33,467 bases of DNA from Chitinophagales bacterium. GTDB taxonomy: Bacteria; Bacteroidota; Bacteroidia; Chitinophagales; UBA2359. A model generated the notes under the pieces. It searched no databases. It was given only the letters and a program-made list of their open reading frames with translations, and had not been told where the DNA came from. Positions 7,505 through 16,563 of the stretch are shown here, one piece after another. Positions within the stretch are counted from its first letter, which is position 1. The number at the start of each line of letters is the position of its first letter. The stretch lies in NCBI GenBank assembly GCA_016787295.1, contig JAEUUX010000140.1, positions 1 to 33,467 on the forward strand, read 5' to 3'. The position numbers were made by a program, and so were the translations under genes.

Positions 7505-8167
7505 ATGAAAAAGAAACGTGCTAAACCTTTTGAGGCGTAGTTATATGAAGAAGTGAACCTTGCTTTCGGGCTTACACGTCTCTATGAACATGATTTTTTT
7601 GAGCAACTACAGCATTTGGTTTGGGATAAAAATATGCCTAACATAGCGCAGTTGCGACATTTGCAACAACTACTTTATAGAAAAGCCGATGCTTGGAATG
7701 AAGATGAATTAAAATTCTTCTTTATTAGTCCTTTTTTAGCGTTGGTTGACTATCAAAGTTCTTATTACAATGCTTTCACACAACGTCCAATGGAAGTGGT
7801 TTATGACAATAATACAAAAATCACCGCAGGACGCGTGAAGTTCATGCTAGCGCGTGGTATTCAAATTCCACAACTCCCTTATTTTTTCCTGCATGAGTAT
7901 AAGCCAGAAAAAAGGCGCGAAAACGACCCTTTGGGTCAATTATTAATTGCTATGGTGGCAGCGCAATACCAAAATGCAGATGGTTTGCCCATTTATGGTG
8001 TATATGTGATAGGTAGATTCTGGTATTTTGTTATTTTGGATAAGCAGCAATATGCTGTTAGTCAATCTTATGACGCTGCAAATCCCGATACCGTTTTACA
8101 TCTTTTTGCGATTTTGCAATACATCAAATCTTTGATGGAGCAGTTGTATGGTGTTGTCAATAAATAA
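7505..8167 (+). pseudogene. PD-(D/E)XK nuclease-like gene with in-frame TAG near the start
   Basis: Translation from the ATG at 7505 gives MKKKRAKPFEA, then TAG (7538-7540), then LYEEVNLAFGLTRLYEHDF in the same frame; the frame stays open to 8167. The first downstream start is GTG 7553, giving 204 residues. The protein resembles a Bacteroidota family of about 220 residues that I remember as beginning with a Gln at the stop position (CAG to TAG is one transition). The core FLHEYKPEK carries an E-x-K typical of PD-(D/E)XK folds; the earlier strand reads VKFML where I recall VDFM in relatives, so the catalytic Asp may also be lost. TAG is a normal stop here (mutS and the carbonic anhydrase end with it), so recoding is unlikely. 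Weak restart at GTG is possible. Confidence 0.65.
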
Positions 8168-8209
8168 AGTTCAAACCCCTTTACTTTTTTCGTTCTAAAT
8201 TCTAATACA

Positions 8210-8887
8210 ATGATTAAACGACATTTTTTTTATTTTTTGGGCAGTATTTTGCTGTTATTTAGCTTTGGTAGCAATGCAATAAAGGCGCAAAGTTCGGCAT
8301 CTGCTTCTGCTTCCGCCTCTTTTGAAGGTATTATTGTCTATGATATGCTCTACGAAGACCGTTTAGGACTTCTGACCAAAGAACAAGCTAAACTTTTTTT
8401 AGGAGACCAATATACCTATACCGTTAAAGGAAATCACTATAAAAGCGAGATGAATGGCTTACTGCTCACCACACAATACTATTTAGGAGGCGATACACTT
8501 TATACACATACCAAGAACACCAGCTCTCTAACATGGAACGATGTACGTCAAAACGGGGACTCCCTTATTCGCGTCGAAACACAAACCAATGTAGACACCA
8601 TTCAAGGTTTTATTTGTGACCGTTTGAGTATTTATAGCAAAAAAGGTGTTTATCACTACTATTACAATACCCAATTTGCACTTAATCCGTCCGATTATGC
8701 CCATCATGCCTTTGGTTTTTCAGATGTTTTTGCCTCAAAAACCAAATCATTACCATTAAAAATCGTTACAGATACCAAGGAAGCCTATAGTGTATCCATT
8801 GCGAAGCATATCGAAGCAAAAAAGATTGATGATAGTGTTTTCAATTATCCTAACCAACTAAGGCGCGTAGCTAATCCTTACAAATAA
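8210..8887 (+). CDS. Secreted GLPGLI/DUF4412-like protein
   Basis: A 225-residue exported protein. A signal peptide (about residues 1-26, hydrophobic core FFYFLGSILLLFSF, then AIKAQ) is followed by an Ser-Ala dipeptide run (about 27-37) and a beta-rich domain starting FEGIIVYDMLYED. The pattern of an extracytoplasmic beta domain with YTYTVKGNHYKSEM, a threonine-rich centre and IQGFICDRLSIYSKKG recalls the Bacteroidota GLPGLI and DUF4412 lipocalin-like families, but membership is a guess. The gene sits 42 bp after the interrupted nuclease gene and 4 bp before kdsB, so it is probably cotranscribed with kdsB. Function unknown. Confidence 0.75.
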   Translation: MIKRHFFYFLGSILLLFSFGSNAIKAQSSASASASASFEGIIVYDMLYEDRLGLLTKEQAKLFLGDQYTYTVKGNHYKSEMNGLLLTTQYYLGGDTLYTHTKNTSSLTWNDVRQNGDSLIRVETQTNVDTIQGFICDRLSIYSKKGVYHYYYNTQFALNPSDYAHHAFGFSDVFASKTKSLPLKIVTDTKEAYSVSIAKHIEAKKIDDSVFNYPNQLRRVANPYK

Positions 8888-8891
8888 TTTT

Positions 8892-9656
8892 ATGACAAAA
8901 ACCATTGGAATCATTCCTGCTCGCTATGCTTCTTCGCGTCTTATGGGTAAAGCCTTGGTAGATATTGGCGGGAAAAGCATGATTCAGCGTGTTTATGAAC
9001 AAGCTGCTCTTTCGAGTGCCTTGGACGAGCTGTGGGTTGCAACCGACGACGAGCGTATCGCTTTGGTTGTGGCGCAATTTGGTGGCAAAGTAGTTATGAC
9101 CTCGGCGGCTCATCAAAGTGGCACCGACCGTTGTGCGGAGGCAGTGCGCTTGTGTTGTCCCGATGCTTCCATTGTTATCAATATCCAAGGCGATGAGCCT
9201 TTTATTTTACCTGAACAGATAGACCTTTTAGCCAATTTACTACAAAACCCAACAGTCCAAATCGGAACTCTGGCTAAGGCTATAACAACTACCGATGAGC
9301 TATTTGATAGCAATAAACCAAAGGTCGTAATGAACAAAATGGGCGTTTGTTTGTTATTTAGTAGGCAAGCCATACCTTTTGTTCGTCAAGCACCTGCTGA
9401 ACAGTGGTTGCAACACCATCTATACTATAAACATATTGGCATGTATGGTTATCGAGCGGCTATTTTGCAGCAACTCACCTCTCTGCCACTTAGTAGTCTT
9501 GAGCAAGCCGAAAGTCTTGAGCAATTGCGTTGGATAGAAAATGGTTTTGTTATTCATATTGCTATTACGGAGCATGAAACACTCTCCATTGATACACCTA
9601 CCGACCTTACCATGGCAAAGAAATGGTGGGCAGCACAACAAAAACTTACAAAATAA
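8892..9656 (+). CDS. kdsB: 3-deoxy-manno-octulosonate cytidylyltransferase
   Basis: KdsB activates KDO with CTP to CMP-KDO, the donor for lipid A inner-core synthesis in the cytoplasm. The 254-residue length is normal. Visible motifs are the nucleotide-binding IIPARYASSRLMGKAL (residues 5-20), the ATDDERI segment, SGTDRCAEA, and the metal-binding NIQGDEPFI (about 95-103). The start motif reads RLMGKAL where most KdsB have a proline-rich RxPGKPL, a minor deviation. It is 4 bp after the secreted protein at 8210 and 28 bp before a carbonic anhydrase, so the three may form one transcript. Confidence 0.95.
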   Translation: MTKTIGIIPARYASSRLMGKALVDIGGKSMIQRVYEQAALSSALDELWVATDDERIALVVAQFGGKVVMTSAAHQSGTDRCAEAVRLCCPDASIVINIQGDEPFILPEQIDLLANLLQNPTVQIGTLAKAITTTDELFDSNKPKVVMNKMGVCLLFSRQAIPFVRQAPAEQWLQHHLYYKHIGMYGYRAAILQQLTSLPLSSLEQAESLEQLRWIENGFVIHIAITEHETLSIDTPTDLTMAKKWWAAQQKLTK

Positions 9657-9683
9657 TCCATTTTTTTATAATCAATTTCTTTT

Positions 9684-10313
9684 ATGGCATCGTTTGAGCA
9701 AATTTTTCAAAACAATGAGGCTTGGGTCGCCGAGAAACTTCAAAAAGACCCCGACTATTTTCACAAATTAGGCAAAGGTCAATCTCCCGATTATCTTTAT
9801 ATTGGTTGTTCAGACAGTCGTGTTACTGCTGAGGATCTAATGGGTCTTAATCCTGGCGATATTTTTGTACATCGTAACATTGCTAACATGGTGATTAGTA
9901 TTGATATGAACGTACAAAGCGTTATTAACTATGCTGTTCGTCATCTTAAGGTGAAACACATTATTGTTTGTGGGCATTATGGTTGTGGAGGCGTAAAAGC
10001 AGCTATGCAGCCTGCCGATTTAGGGCTTTTAAATCCTTGGTTGCGTAATATCCGTGATGTATATCGTATACACAAAGACGAATTAAACGCCATTACAGAC
10101 GAAGAAGCTCGTTACGATCGTTTGATTGAGTTGAACGTTCAAGAACAATGTATCAATGTCTTGAAATTGGCGGCTGTTCAAGAGGCTTATTACGACCATG
10201 AATTGACAGTACATGGCTGGGTGTTTGATGTACATACGGGCAAATTAAAAGACCTTAACATTAATTTTGCGAAAATCCTGTCTGACATCCGAGAAATCTA
10301 TCGCATTGTGTAG
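9684..10313 (+). CDS. Beta-class carbonic anhydrase
   Basis: Cytoplasmic zinc enzyme that interconverts CO2 and bicarbonate. The 209-residue protein has the full beta-class set: CSDSRV with zinc ligand Cys42 and the Asp44/Arg46 dyad, HRNIAN (about 63-68), and HYGCGG with zinc ligands His98 and Cys101. The length and the SINYAV-like helix fit the E. coli Can type, although sequence alone cannot assign a subtype. It ends in TAG and is followed by a strong bidirectional hairpin shared with the convergent protease gene. Confidence 0.95.
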   Translation: MASFEQIFQNNEAWVAEKLQKDPDYFHKLGKGQSPDYLYIGCSDSRVTAEDLMGLNPGDIFVHRNIANMVISIDMNVQSVINYAVRHLKVKHIIVCGHYGCGGVKAAMQPADLGLLNPWLRNIRDVYRIHKDELNAITDEEARYDRLIELNVQEQCINVLKLAAVQEAYYDHELTVHGWVFDVHTGKLKDLNINFAKILSDIREIYRIV

Positions 10314-10369
10314 TCATTCTACTTTTGACATTATGCGTCCCTTTAACCTTACAACATAACAACATCAAA

Positions 10370-10398
10370 AAGCGTCTTTCCTTGTGAGAAAGACGCTT
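10370..10398. terminator. Bidirectional terminator
   Basis: AAGCGTCTTTC (10370-10380) pairs perfectly with GAAAGACGCTT (10388-10398) around a 7-base loop, flanked by A and T runs. It lies between the convergent carbonic anhydrase and metalloprotease genes. Confidence 0.85.
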
Positions 10399-10434
10399 CT
10401 TGTTTTATACTACAATAATAGCTTTGTTAGTTGC

Positions 10435-12366
10435 TTAGTGAGCCACAACAAAACGACCTTGTTGTTTCATAGTACCGTTGTCTACTTGTACGAAGTAGTA
10501 ACCGTTGGCTAATTGACTAACATCAACACCAATGTTGTTAGCACCTTCGTTAGTAGCAGCGTTTTGTTGGCTGATTTGACGACCCATAACATCGAAGATA
10601 CGAACAGTTACGTTGTCGTTAGCAGTTGCTACAAAACCGATAGTTACTTTGTCTTTGCTTGGATTAGGGAACAAGCTCAAAGTAGAGATTTCGTTAGGAG
10701 CTACTTCCATTTCCATAGTTTTGAAGTTAGTAGCACCTGTAGAGGCACGCAAAGTATAGCATTGAGAAGCGCTAAACGCACCACCATAACCATACACATA
10801 AACATAGTAGGTATAAGCAGATGTTGTACCGTTGTAGATAATTTGTTCAGCAGTAGTACCACTATTTTCAGAAATACCTACTTGTGTGTTGCTGCGATAC
10901 AATTTTACGTCATAGTCACCTGCCAAGTTAGACAAGTTGATTTTTACTTTAGGGTCAGCAGTTGTAGTGGTAAATTTGAACCAATCTACATCTGTAGAAG
11001 TACCGATAGAAGCAGTAATATCTGCATTTTTAGCCATGGTTTTAGCTGTAGATTTACTGTTGTTAGATTCATAGGTATCTGTACAAGTTCCACCGCCACC
11101 TGAAGCAGAGGTTGTGAAATTGCTACCAGCTACATAAGCGCTTGTACCACTAGAGCAAACTGCTTGTACTTGCCAGCTATAAGTAGTGCTTGCAGACAAA
11201 CCTGTCAAAGACAAAGAGTTGCTAGAAGCACTAACAGTTGTCCAAGTAGAGGCAGTAGAAACTTTGTATTGTACATTGTAAGAAGTGGCACCGCTTGCCG
11301 CAGTCCAGCTCAAAGTAGCACCAGAAGCTGTCAAACTACCAGCAGCCAAACTAGCGGGGCTACCACAAGTTGTTCCGCCACCGCTTGGGGCAGTACAACC
11401 ATCAGAAGTTGCCAAACTAACGCGAGAACCGCCACTTGCGAACAAGGCTTGCATACGAGTTTTTTGACCATTTGAGAACATGTACATACAACCATCATCT
11501 ACATAGTCCATATAGTTCATGAACATGTCACCATTAACGTTGCTACAAGTAACGTGTGGGTGGCTTGGGCAACCATAGTTAGAAGTTTGTTGGGTAGGAG
11601 TGTCACTTACTTGGTCGTTACCACAACTTGCATCACCCCAGATGTGGCGAAGGTTTAACCAGTGTCCTACTTCGTGTGTCAAGGTACGACCTTTACCATA
11701 TACGCCACCTGCGGGATTTGGTGTTGCCACAGAACCGAAAGAAGTATAAGTACAAATAACACCATCGGTATTAGCTGTGCCACCGGGGAATTGTGCATAA
11801 CCTAAAAGGTTTGCGCTACTTCCGCCAAATATACAACTCCAAACGTTTAAGTATTTATTTCTGTCCCAGATAGTTTGTGGTTTAAGGGTGCTTTCAATTT
11901 GGTTTTGTGCCCAACTTGCTTGTCCCATATTAACACGGTTAATACCTGTAGTAGCCGTTCCATCGGGTTTGCGTTGTGCCAAACAGAATTGAATTTCAGC
12001 GTCAGCTGCTAAACCTGCAAAAACAGAAGGTACTAAGCTAACATCACTGTTCAATTTGCGATAATCTTTGTTCAATTGATCTAACTGTGCCATGATGTAG
12101 GTATCAGAAATGTTTTCGCCGCTACCTACTGCGTCACCATTGTGAATGATGTGAAATACAACGGGAATTGTTACCACTACGCGTTCGCCATGCTGATGGT
12201 GAGCTGCATAATTTTGTGTGTGTTGTTCGATTTGTTCCATGCGATCTTGCATCGCAGGATCTTGAAGCAATTGATTATTGAGGTTGTCCATTGAACCACA
12301 ATTACGTTGTGCCATTGCAGCCAACGAACAGAAAAGAGAGAAAGCAACCAGTGTTAACTTTTTCAT
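10435..12366 (-). CDS. T9SS-secreted M43 (cytophagalysin-like) metalloprotease
   Basis: A 643-residue secreted zinc protease. Order: signal peptide (1-19, ending AMA-Q); propeptide-like region; M43 catalytic domain with HEVGHWLNLRH (His231, Glu232, His235, His241) and a Met-turn segment MNYMDY (about 283-288); several Cys pairs; a fibronectin type III domain (about 335-420); a bacterial pre-peptidase C-terminal-like domain (about 428-545, with DVDWFKF); and a T9SS type A sorting domain (about 563-643, FPNPSKDKVTI ... GYYFVQVDNG ... GRFVVAH). Likely exported by the T9SS and cell-surface bound or released. Gly/Ser linkers join the domains. Related secretion genes porX and gldB lie 4-7 kb away. 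The substrate is unknown. Confidence 0.95.
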   Translation of the reverse strand: MKKLTLVAFSLFCSLAAMAQRNCGSMDNLNNQLLQDPAMQDRMEQIEQHTQNYAAHHQHGERVVVTIPVVFHIIHNGDAVGSGENISDTYIMAQLDQLNKDYRKLNSDVSLVPSVFAGLAADAEIQFCLAQRKPDGTATTGINRVNMGQASWAQNQIESTLKPQTIWDRNKYLNVWSCIFGGSSANLLGYAQFPGGTANTDGVICTYTSFGSVATPNPAGGVYGKGRTLTHEVGHWLNLRHIWGDASCGNDQVSDTPTQQTSNYGCPSHPHVTCSNVNGDMFMNYMDYVDDGCMYMFSNGQKTRMQALFASGGSRVSLATSDGCTAPSGGGTTCGSPASLAAGSLTASGATLSWTAASGATSYNVQYKVSTASTWTTVSASSNSLSLTGLSASTTYSWQVQAVCSSGTSAYVAGSNFTTSASGGGGTCTDTYESNNSKSTAKTMAKNADITASIGTSTDVDWFKFTTTTADPKVKINLSNLAGDYDVKLYRSNTQVGISENSGTTAEQIIYNGTTSAYTYYVYVYGYGGAFSASQCYTLRASTGATNFKTMEMEVAPNEISTLSLFPNPSKDKVTIGFVATANDNVTVRIFDVMGRQISQQNAATNEGANNIGVDVSQLANGYYFVQVDNGTMKQQGRFVVAH

Positions 12367-12446
12367 AGATGCTGGTAATTAAACGTTTTAATGTTAGACT
12401 ATTATTTTTTTTATTTTGTGCAAGGTATATTGGGCTTTCGTGGGTG

Positions 12447-12477
12447 CAAATGTAAGGTGTTTTTTTGGATTATCCAA
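12447..12477 (-). promoter_or_regulatory. Putative promoter of the metalloprotease
   Basis: On the minus strand TTG (12475-12477) is followed after 20 bp by TACATTTG (12447-12454), about 80 bp before the ATG at 12366, leaving a long 5' leader. Confidence 0.5.
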
Positions 12478-12695
12478 TAGCGTAGCGTTCAAGTAGTATT
12501 TTTTTGTTAAAATTTTACAATACTATTACAAAAGTCCTACTGTTTAGTTCATTACTACCTTTAATGATACGAGAGACTGTGCTTATTTGTTGCTTTTATG
12601 GTCATTTTTTTTTTAAAAAAGTATCATTGATAACATTATTTGGGTGATTTAGGTAGAAAATTATTGAAACATGACACAATGTCAGGAAATTGTAG

Positions 12696-12703
12696 TACCT
12701 TTG
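12696..12703 (+). promoter_or_regulatory. Putative -7 box deciding the start of the sigma-54 activator
   Basis: TACCTTTG lies 23 bp before the ATG at 12727 and inside the longer open frame from 12640, arguing for the downstream start. Confidence 0.55.
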
Positions 12704-12726
12704 CCAAAAAAATAATTAATTCCTCC

Positions 12727-13977
12727 ATGGATATACAAACTGTCAAACAACGATTTGGGATTATAGGCAATTCGGCGGGGTTGAACAATGCTTTGAGCGT
12801 GGCAGTACGCGTAGCTCCTACCGATTTAACGGTTTTAATTTTGGGCGAAAGCGGCGTAGGCAAAGAAGTTTTTTCACAAATTATTCATGGTTTGAGCGCT
12901 CGCAAACATGCCACCTTGATTGCAGTCAATTGTGGTGCTATTCCCGAAGGCACTATAGATTCTGAATTATTTGGACATGAAAAAGGTTCTTTTACAGGAG
13001 CCTCCGATATGCGAAAAGGTTATTTTGAGGTTGCCAATGGCGGCACTATTTTCTTGGACGAAGTGGGTGAAATGCCACTAAGCACACAAGCTCGTTTGTT
13101 GCGCGTTTTGGAGACAGGCGAGTTTATTCGTGTTGGTTCTTCGAAGGCTTTGCGCACCGATGTTCGGGTGATTGCGGCTACAAATGTCAATTTGGGTGAT
13201 GCGGTGAAACAAGGCAAATTTAGAGAGGATTTGTATTATCGCCTCAATACTGTGCCTATCTACATTCCACCTTTGCGCGAGCGAAAAGAAGATGCTTATT
13301 TGTTGTTTCGAAAATTCACCTCCGATTTTGCTGAAAAACATCGCATTCAAAATATCAGTTTGGAAAACGATGCGCGTGAGGTATTGCTCAACTATAGTTT
13401 TCCGGGAAATATTCGCGAACTCAAAAATATGGCAGAGCAATTGTCTGTTTTATCGATAGAAAGAAATATTTCTGCCCACGATTTGTTGCGTTATCTACCA
13501 CAATTGTCTGTCCAACAATTACCTTCTTTTGTGGGTAATCAGGGAGGTAATAGTGCCAACAATAGCAATTTTTCGGATAGAGAATTGCTATACAAATTGT
13601 TGTTTGATATGCGTGAAGATATGATGGAACTCAAACAGCTTTTTTTCCAGATGATGGGTGGCAATATGAATCCTGCTAATGTGGTGGCTGCGAGCAATCG
13701 CCTGCAAATGCCTACGGCAAGCGGAAACAGCGACTATGGTACTATCAAAACCTATAAATCGGACACGCCTTTGGTGGTGAACAACAATGGTTTTTTGACC
13801 GACGATTATCATGCTGAAGAAGTTGAGGAATCCTTAGCTATTGCCGAGCGCGAGAAGGAACTGATAGAGAAAGCTTTGGCAAAACACCGTCATCGTCGCA
13901 AAGATGCGGCTTTGGACTTGGGTATTTCGGAGCGCACTTTGTATCGTAAAATCAAAGAATACAATATCAAAGAGTAA
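12727..13977 (+). CDS. Sigma-54-dependent transcriptional activator (AAA+/Fis)
   Basis: A 416-residue bacterial enhancer-binding protein without an N-terminal sensor or receiver domain. The AAA+ domain begins at once: Walker A GESGVGKE (40-47), the sigma-54 contact loop GSFTGA (87-92; most have GAFTGA), Walker B GGTIFLDEVGEM (105-116), an FREDLYYRLNTVPI segment and PLRERKEDA. A low-complexity Asn/Ser/Met linker leads to a C-terminal Fis-type helix-turn-helix (about 375-416, RRKDAALDLGISERTLYRKIKEY). The ATG at 12727 is preferred because a promoter box lies upstream of it inside the longer frame. Without a receiver it is probably regulated by expression or partners. The next gene starts 29 bp downstream. 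Confidence 0.93.
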   Translation: MDIQTVKQRFGIIGNSAGLNNALSVAVRVAPTDLTVLILGESGVGKEVFSQIIHGLSARKHATLIAVNCGAIPEGTIDSELFGHEKGSFTGASDMRKGYFEVANGGTIFLDEVGEMPLSTQARLLRVLETGEFIRVGSSKALRTDVRVIAATNVNLGDAVKQGKFREDLYYRLNTVPIYIPPLRERKEDAYLLFRKFTSDFAEKHRIQNISLENDAREVLLNYSFPGNIRELKNMAEQLSVLSIERNISAHDLLRYLPQLSVQQLPSFVGNQGGNSANNSNFSDRELLYKLLFDMREDMMELKQLFFQMMGGNMNPANVVAASNRLQMPTASGNSDYGTIKTYKSDTPLVVNNNGFLTDDYHAEEVEESLAIAEREKELIEKALAKHRHRRKDAALDLGISERTLYRKIKEYNIKE

Positions 13978-14006
13978 TTTTTATATTCTTATTATAATAG
14001 ACTCCA

Positions 14007-14642
14007 ATGCCAACTAAAAAAGACCGACATGTCGAATTGGTGCGCCAATGGGTGGCAGAACGCGATAAGCGCGAAAAATATCAGTGGCAACAGTTGTGGC
14101 ATCTAAAAAACGAACCTGCTACATGGGTCGATGCTACAGCTTCGAAAGCCCATAACAAAGTTTTTGCGGCTATTGACTGTAAACGTTGTGCTAATTGTTG
14201 CTATAAAATCGGACCTGCTTTTCGCCCATACGAAATCAATGATTTTGCACAAAGTTTGGGTCTTACTACCGACTCCTTGATTGAGCAGTATCTCAAATGG
14301 GACCCTACCGAATCGATTTATGAGGCTCGAAGCAAGCCTTGTCCTTTTTTGGGCAAAGACCAATTGTGTACAGTATATGAACATCGTCCTGAATCGTGTC
14401 GCCAATATCCACACACCGACAGTTCCGATTTTGCCAATAGTCGCTATATGCACGCCAACAATAGTGCCGTTTGCCCTGCTGTATACCATGTTATAGAGGA
14501 GTTGATTGAGGCGCGCAAAAACAAAAAGGCAGAAGAAAAATTCGAGCGTATGTTATTGAAGTTACATGAATACGAAAAGGAAATCGGACTTGCATCTGAC
14601 AACTCTTTGTCTTCTGAACCTTCACCACCTCCTGTATCTTAA
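14007..14642 (+). CDS. YkgJ-family cysteine-cluster protein
   Basis: A 211-residue cytoplasmic protein of the YkgJ / CxxCxxCC family, thought to bind zinc or an iron-sulfur cluster. The cluster motif is CKRCANCC (Cys58, 61, 64, 65), followed by CPFL...CTVYEHRPESCRQYP (Cys112, 121, 131), the family's second cysteine set. The C-terminus is charged, then Ser/Pro-rich. It is 29 bp after the sigma-54 activator, so probably cotranscribed. The biochemical role of the family is not settled. Confidence 0.88.
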   Translation: MPTKKDRHVELVRQWVAERDKREKYQWQQLWHLKNEPATWVDATASKAHNKVFAAIDCKRCANCCYKIGPAFRPYEINDFAQSLGLTTDSLIEQYLKWDPTESIYEARSKPCPFLGKDQLCTVYEHRPESCRQYPHTDSSDFANSRYMHANNSAVCPAVYHVIEELIEARKNKKAEEKFERMLLKLHEYEKEIGLASDNSLSSEPSPPPVS

Positions 14643-14709
14643 AACAATAGGTATTGTTAATGTTGTGTTAAAATAGTTAGAAAACCATTATTTCGTTCTC
14701 AAAAAACCT

Positions 14710-14717
14710 TACCTTTG
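14710..14717 (+). promoter_or_regulatory. Putative -7 promoter box
   Basis: TACCTTTG lies 32 bp before the ATG at 14750, implying a separate transcript for the DUF1599/DoxX pair. Confidence 0.5.
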
Positions 14718-14749
14718 CCGCGTAAAACGGCTATAGTCCATCTATTTTT

Positions 14750-15310
14750 ATGTCCGAAACCGTGTATTATTACGACCAAGCCTTGCAACGCTGTCAGCAA
14801 CTATTTGTGCAAAAAAACACCGATTATGGCACTGCTTGGCGAATCCTGCGCCCTTCGTCACTCACCGACCAACTTTACATCAAAGCACAACGCATCAGGA
14901 ACATCGAATTGGCTGGCACATCTGCTGTAGCCGAGGGCATAGAACCCGAATTTATTGGCATTGTCAACTATGCTTTTATGGCGCTTATACAACTGCAATA
15001 TCCTGTTAGCGAAGAAGTGCAGCTTTTTTTGTCTGCCCAAGAGGTTCTGTCATTATACGAAGCGGTTGCGGCTCAAACACGCCAATTGATGATTCAAAAA
15101 AATACGGACTATGGCGACGCTTGGCGTTGGATGCGGGTGAGTTCCTATACCGATTTAATTTTAATGAAATTGTTGCGCACCAAACAAATAGAAAACAATA
15201 GTGGTCAAACATTGGTTTCGGAAGGTGTTGATGCCAACTATCAAGACATCGCCAACTATGCCTTATTTGCACTTATCCAACTCTATTTTATAGACCAAAA
15301 CCATTCATAG
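14750..15310 (+). CDS. DUF1599 protein, duplicated domain
   Basis: A 186-residue protein made of two copies of the DUF1599 module (nucleotide-modification-associated). Copy one (about 11-85) and copy two (about 105-180) share QKNTDYGxAWR, a serine-threonine-aspartate patch (SLTDQLYIKAQRIRNIE / SYTDLILMKLLRTKQIE), EG(I/V)xxxxxxIxNYAxxALIQL. Enzymatic function is unknown. It lies 16 bp before a DoxX-family gene; this pairing recurs in Bacteroidota as I recall, often ahead of triosephosphate isomerase, which is not present here. Confidence 0.88.
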   Translation: MSETVYYYDQALQRCQQLFVQKNTDYGTAWRILRPSSLTDQLYIKAQRIRNIELAGTSAVAEGIEPEFIGIVNYAFMALIQLQYPVSEEVQLFLSAQEVLSLYEAVAAQTRQLMIQKNTDYGDAWRWMRVSSYTDLILMKLLRTKQIENNSGQTLVSEGVDANYQDIANYALFALIQLYFIDQNHS

Positions 15311-15326
15311 TAATATCAAGTTCTTT

Positions 15327-16493
15327 ATGAAGTATATCTATCAACTAATTCGTTTTGCCGTTGGGGCATTTTTCATCTTTTCGGGTGTAGTAAAAGCCAT
15401 TGACCCGATGGGAACAGGTTTTAAGATGGAAGAGTATTTCGAAGTATTTAGCGAAGCTATTCCATTTTTATCGGGTTTTTGGGAGTTTTTGGCAGGTTTT
15501 GCCTTACCCATAGCTATTGCCATGATTGTATTTGAGATATTTTTGGGTGTATCTTTGTTGTTAGGTACGCTCCGAAATATAACTTTGTGGGGTTATGTGG
15601 TGTTGATTGGCTTTTTTACTATCCTCACAGGTTACTCCGCTTATACTGGAAAAGTGACCGATTGTGGTTGTTTTGGCGATTTTATGAAGTTAAAACCTAT
15701 CCAAACATTTGGCAAAGATGTACTACTTTCGTTTTTAACCCTTTTCCTCATTCTGTTCAGAAAATACTTAACGCCTATTTTTAACCAACGCTTGGGCATA
15801 GGTATTTTGGTGGCAGCCACCTTGTGGGCATTGTGGTTCGATATGCGCAATGTGTGGGATTTGCCTGTGGTAGATTTCAGAGCCTACAAAGCTGGAGCTG
15901 ACATGAACCAAGGACGCTCGACAGAAGGTTTAGACGAAGGCGATGTACGGACTTACTATACACTCAACAACAAATCGACAGGCGAAAGCAAAGAGATAGA
16001 CTCCAAAGAATATATGGCACAAAAACTTTGGGAGGACAAAAATTGGGAAATCGACAAAGATAAAACCAAATCGGTGACTTTTCGCGAACCAGAATTGCCC
16101 AAAATGAAAGACCTTATTATTAACAATGCACAAGGAGTAGAAATCACTGACTCTATCTTGGCTATGCCGGGTTATAAGTTGTGGATTTTGGCATATCAAA
16201 CAACACACTACGAACCCACCGCCGAAGGCTTTGTGGCTATCAATGCCCTTGCTAAACAAGCTCGCGAAGCTGGTTGGCAAGTGATGGGTGTTTCTAACCT
16301 CTCGCCCGAACAAATCAATGCTAAAGCCGATACTCTGTACCAATTTAATGTCTTGGACGCAACTCCTGTCAAAACGATTATGCGCTCAAATCCCGGCGTG
16401 GTGTTGGTCAAAGATGCTTTGATTCTCGACAAATGGCATTGGAATCATCTGCCAACTTTGGAAGACATCAAAAAGAAACATAAAATTAAATAA
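15327..16493 (+). CDS. DoxX/BT_3928-like membrane protein
   Basis: A 388-residue inner-membrane protein. The first ~165 residues hold four hydrophobic helices with the conserved FIFSGVVKAIDPMG start and a DCGCFGDFMKL loop between helices three and four, as in the DoxX/MauE-type BT_3928 family of Bacteroidota. The remaining ~220 residues are soluble and may resemble a thioredoxin-like fold (VMGVSNLSPEQINAKADTLYQFNVLD), but no CxxC pair is seen there. It probably shares a transcript with the DUF1599 gene (16 bp) and ends in a strong terminator. A redox role through the CGC motif is inference. Confidence 0.85.
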   Translation: MKYIYQLIRFAVGAFFIFSGVVKAIDPMGTGFKMEEYFEVFSEAIPFLSGFWEFLAGFALPIAIAMIVFEIFLGVSLLLGTLRNITLWGYVVLIGFFTILTGYSAYTGKVTDCGCFGDFMKLKPIQTFGKDVLLSFLTLFLILFRKYLTPIFNQRLGIGILVAATLWALWFDMRNVWDLPVVDFRAYKAGADMNQGRSTEGLDEGDVRTYYTLNNKSTGESKEIDSKEYMAQKLWEDKNWEIDKDKTKSVTFREPELPKMKDLIINNAQGVEITDSILAMPGYKLWILAYQTTHYEPTAEGFVAINALAKQAREAGWQVMGVSNLSPEQINAKADTLYQFNVLDATPVKTIMRSNPGVVLVKDALILDKWHWNHLPTLEDIKKKHKIK

Positions 16494-16522
16494 GCTCACT
16501 TCTTTCATCAACCTACAGCAAT

Positions 16523-16557
16523 AAAACGGTCTATTCCCGATGGGAGTAGACCGTTTT
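16523..16557. terminator. Bidirectional terminator
   Basis: AAAACGGTCTATTCCC (16523-16538) pairs with GGGAGTAGACCGTTTT (16542-16557) with one G-T wobble and a 3-base loop, between the convergent DoxX-family gene and porX. Confidence 0.9.
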
Positions 16558-16563
16558 TCGTTT

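Larger units (their letters stand above)
12367..12726. other. Divergent intergenic region
   Basis: The 360 bp between the metalloprotease and the sigma-54 activator hold one candidate promoter for each direction and otherwise only A/T-rich sequence. No repeat array, RNA gene or convincing small ORF is seen. An open frame runs in from 12640 but starts before the promoter box. Confidence 0.6.

Noticed and set aside
7505-8167. TAG readthrough or recoding
   Set aside because: TAG is the normal stop of mutS and of the carbonic anhydrase in this window and no recoding structure is seen.
12640-12726. Upstream start for the sigma-54 activator
   Set aside because: A promoter box lies inside the extra segment and the extra 29 residues are not family-like.
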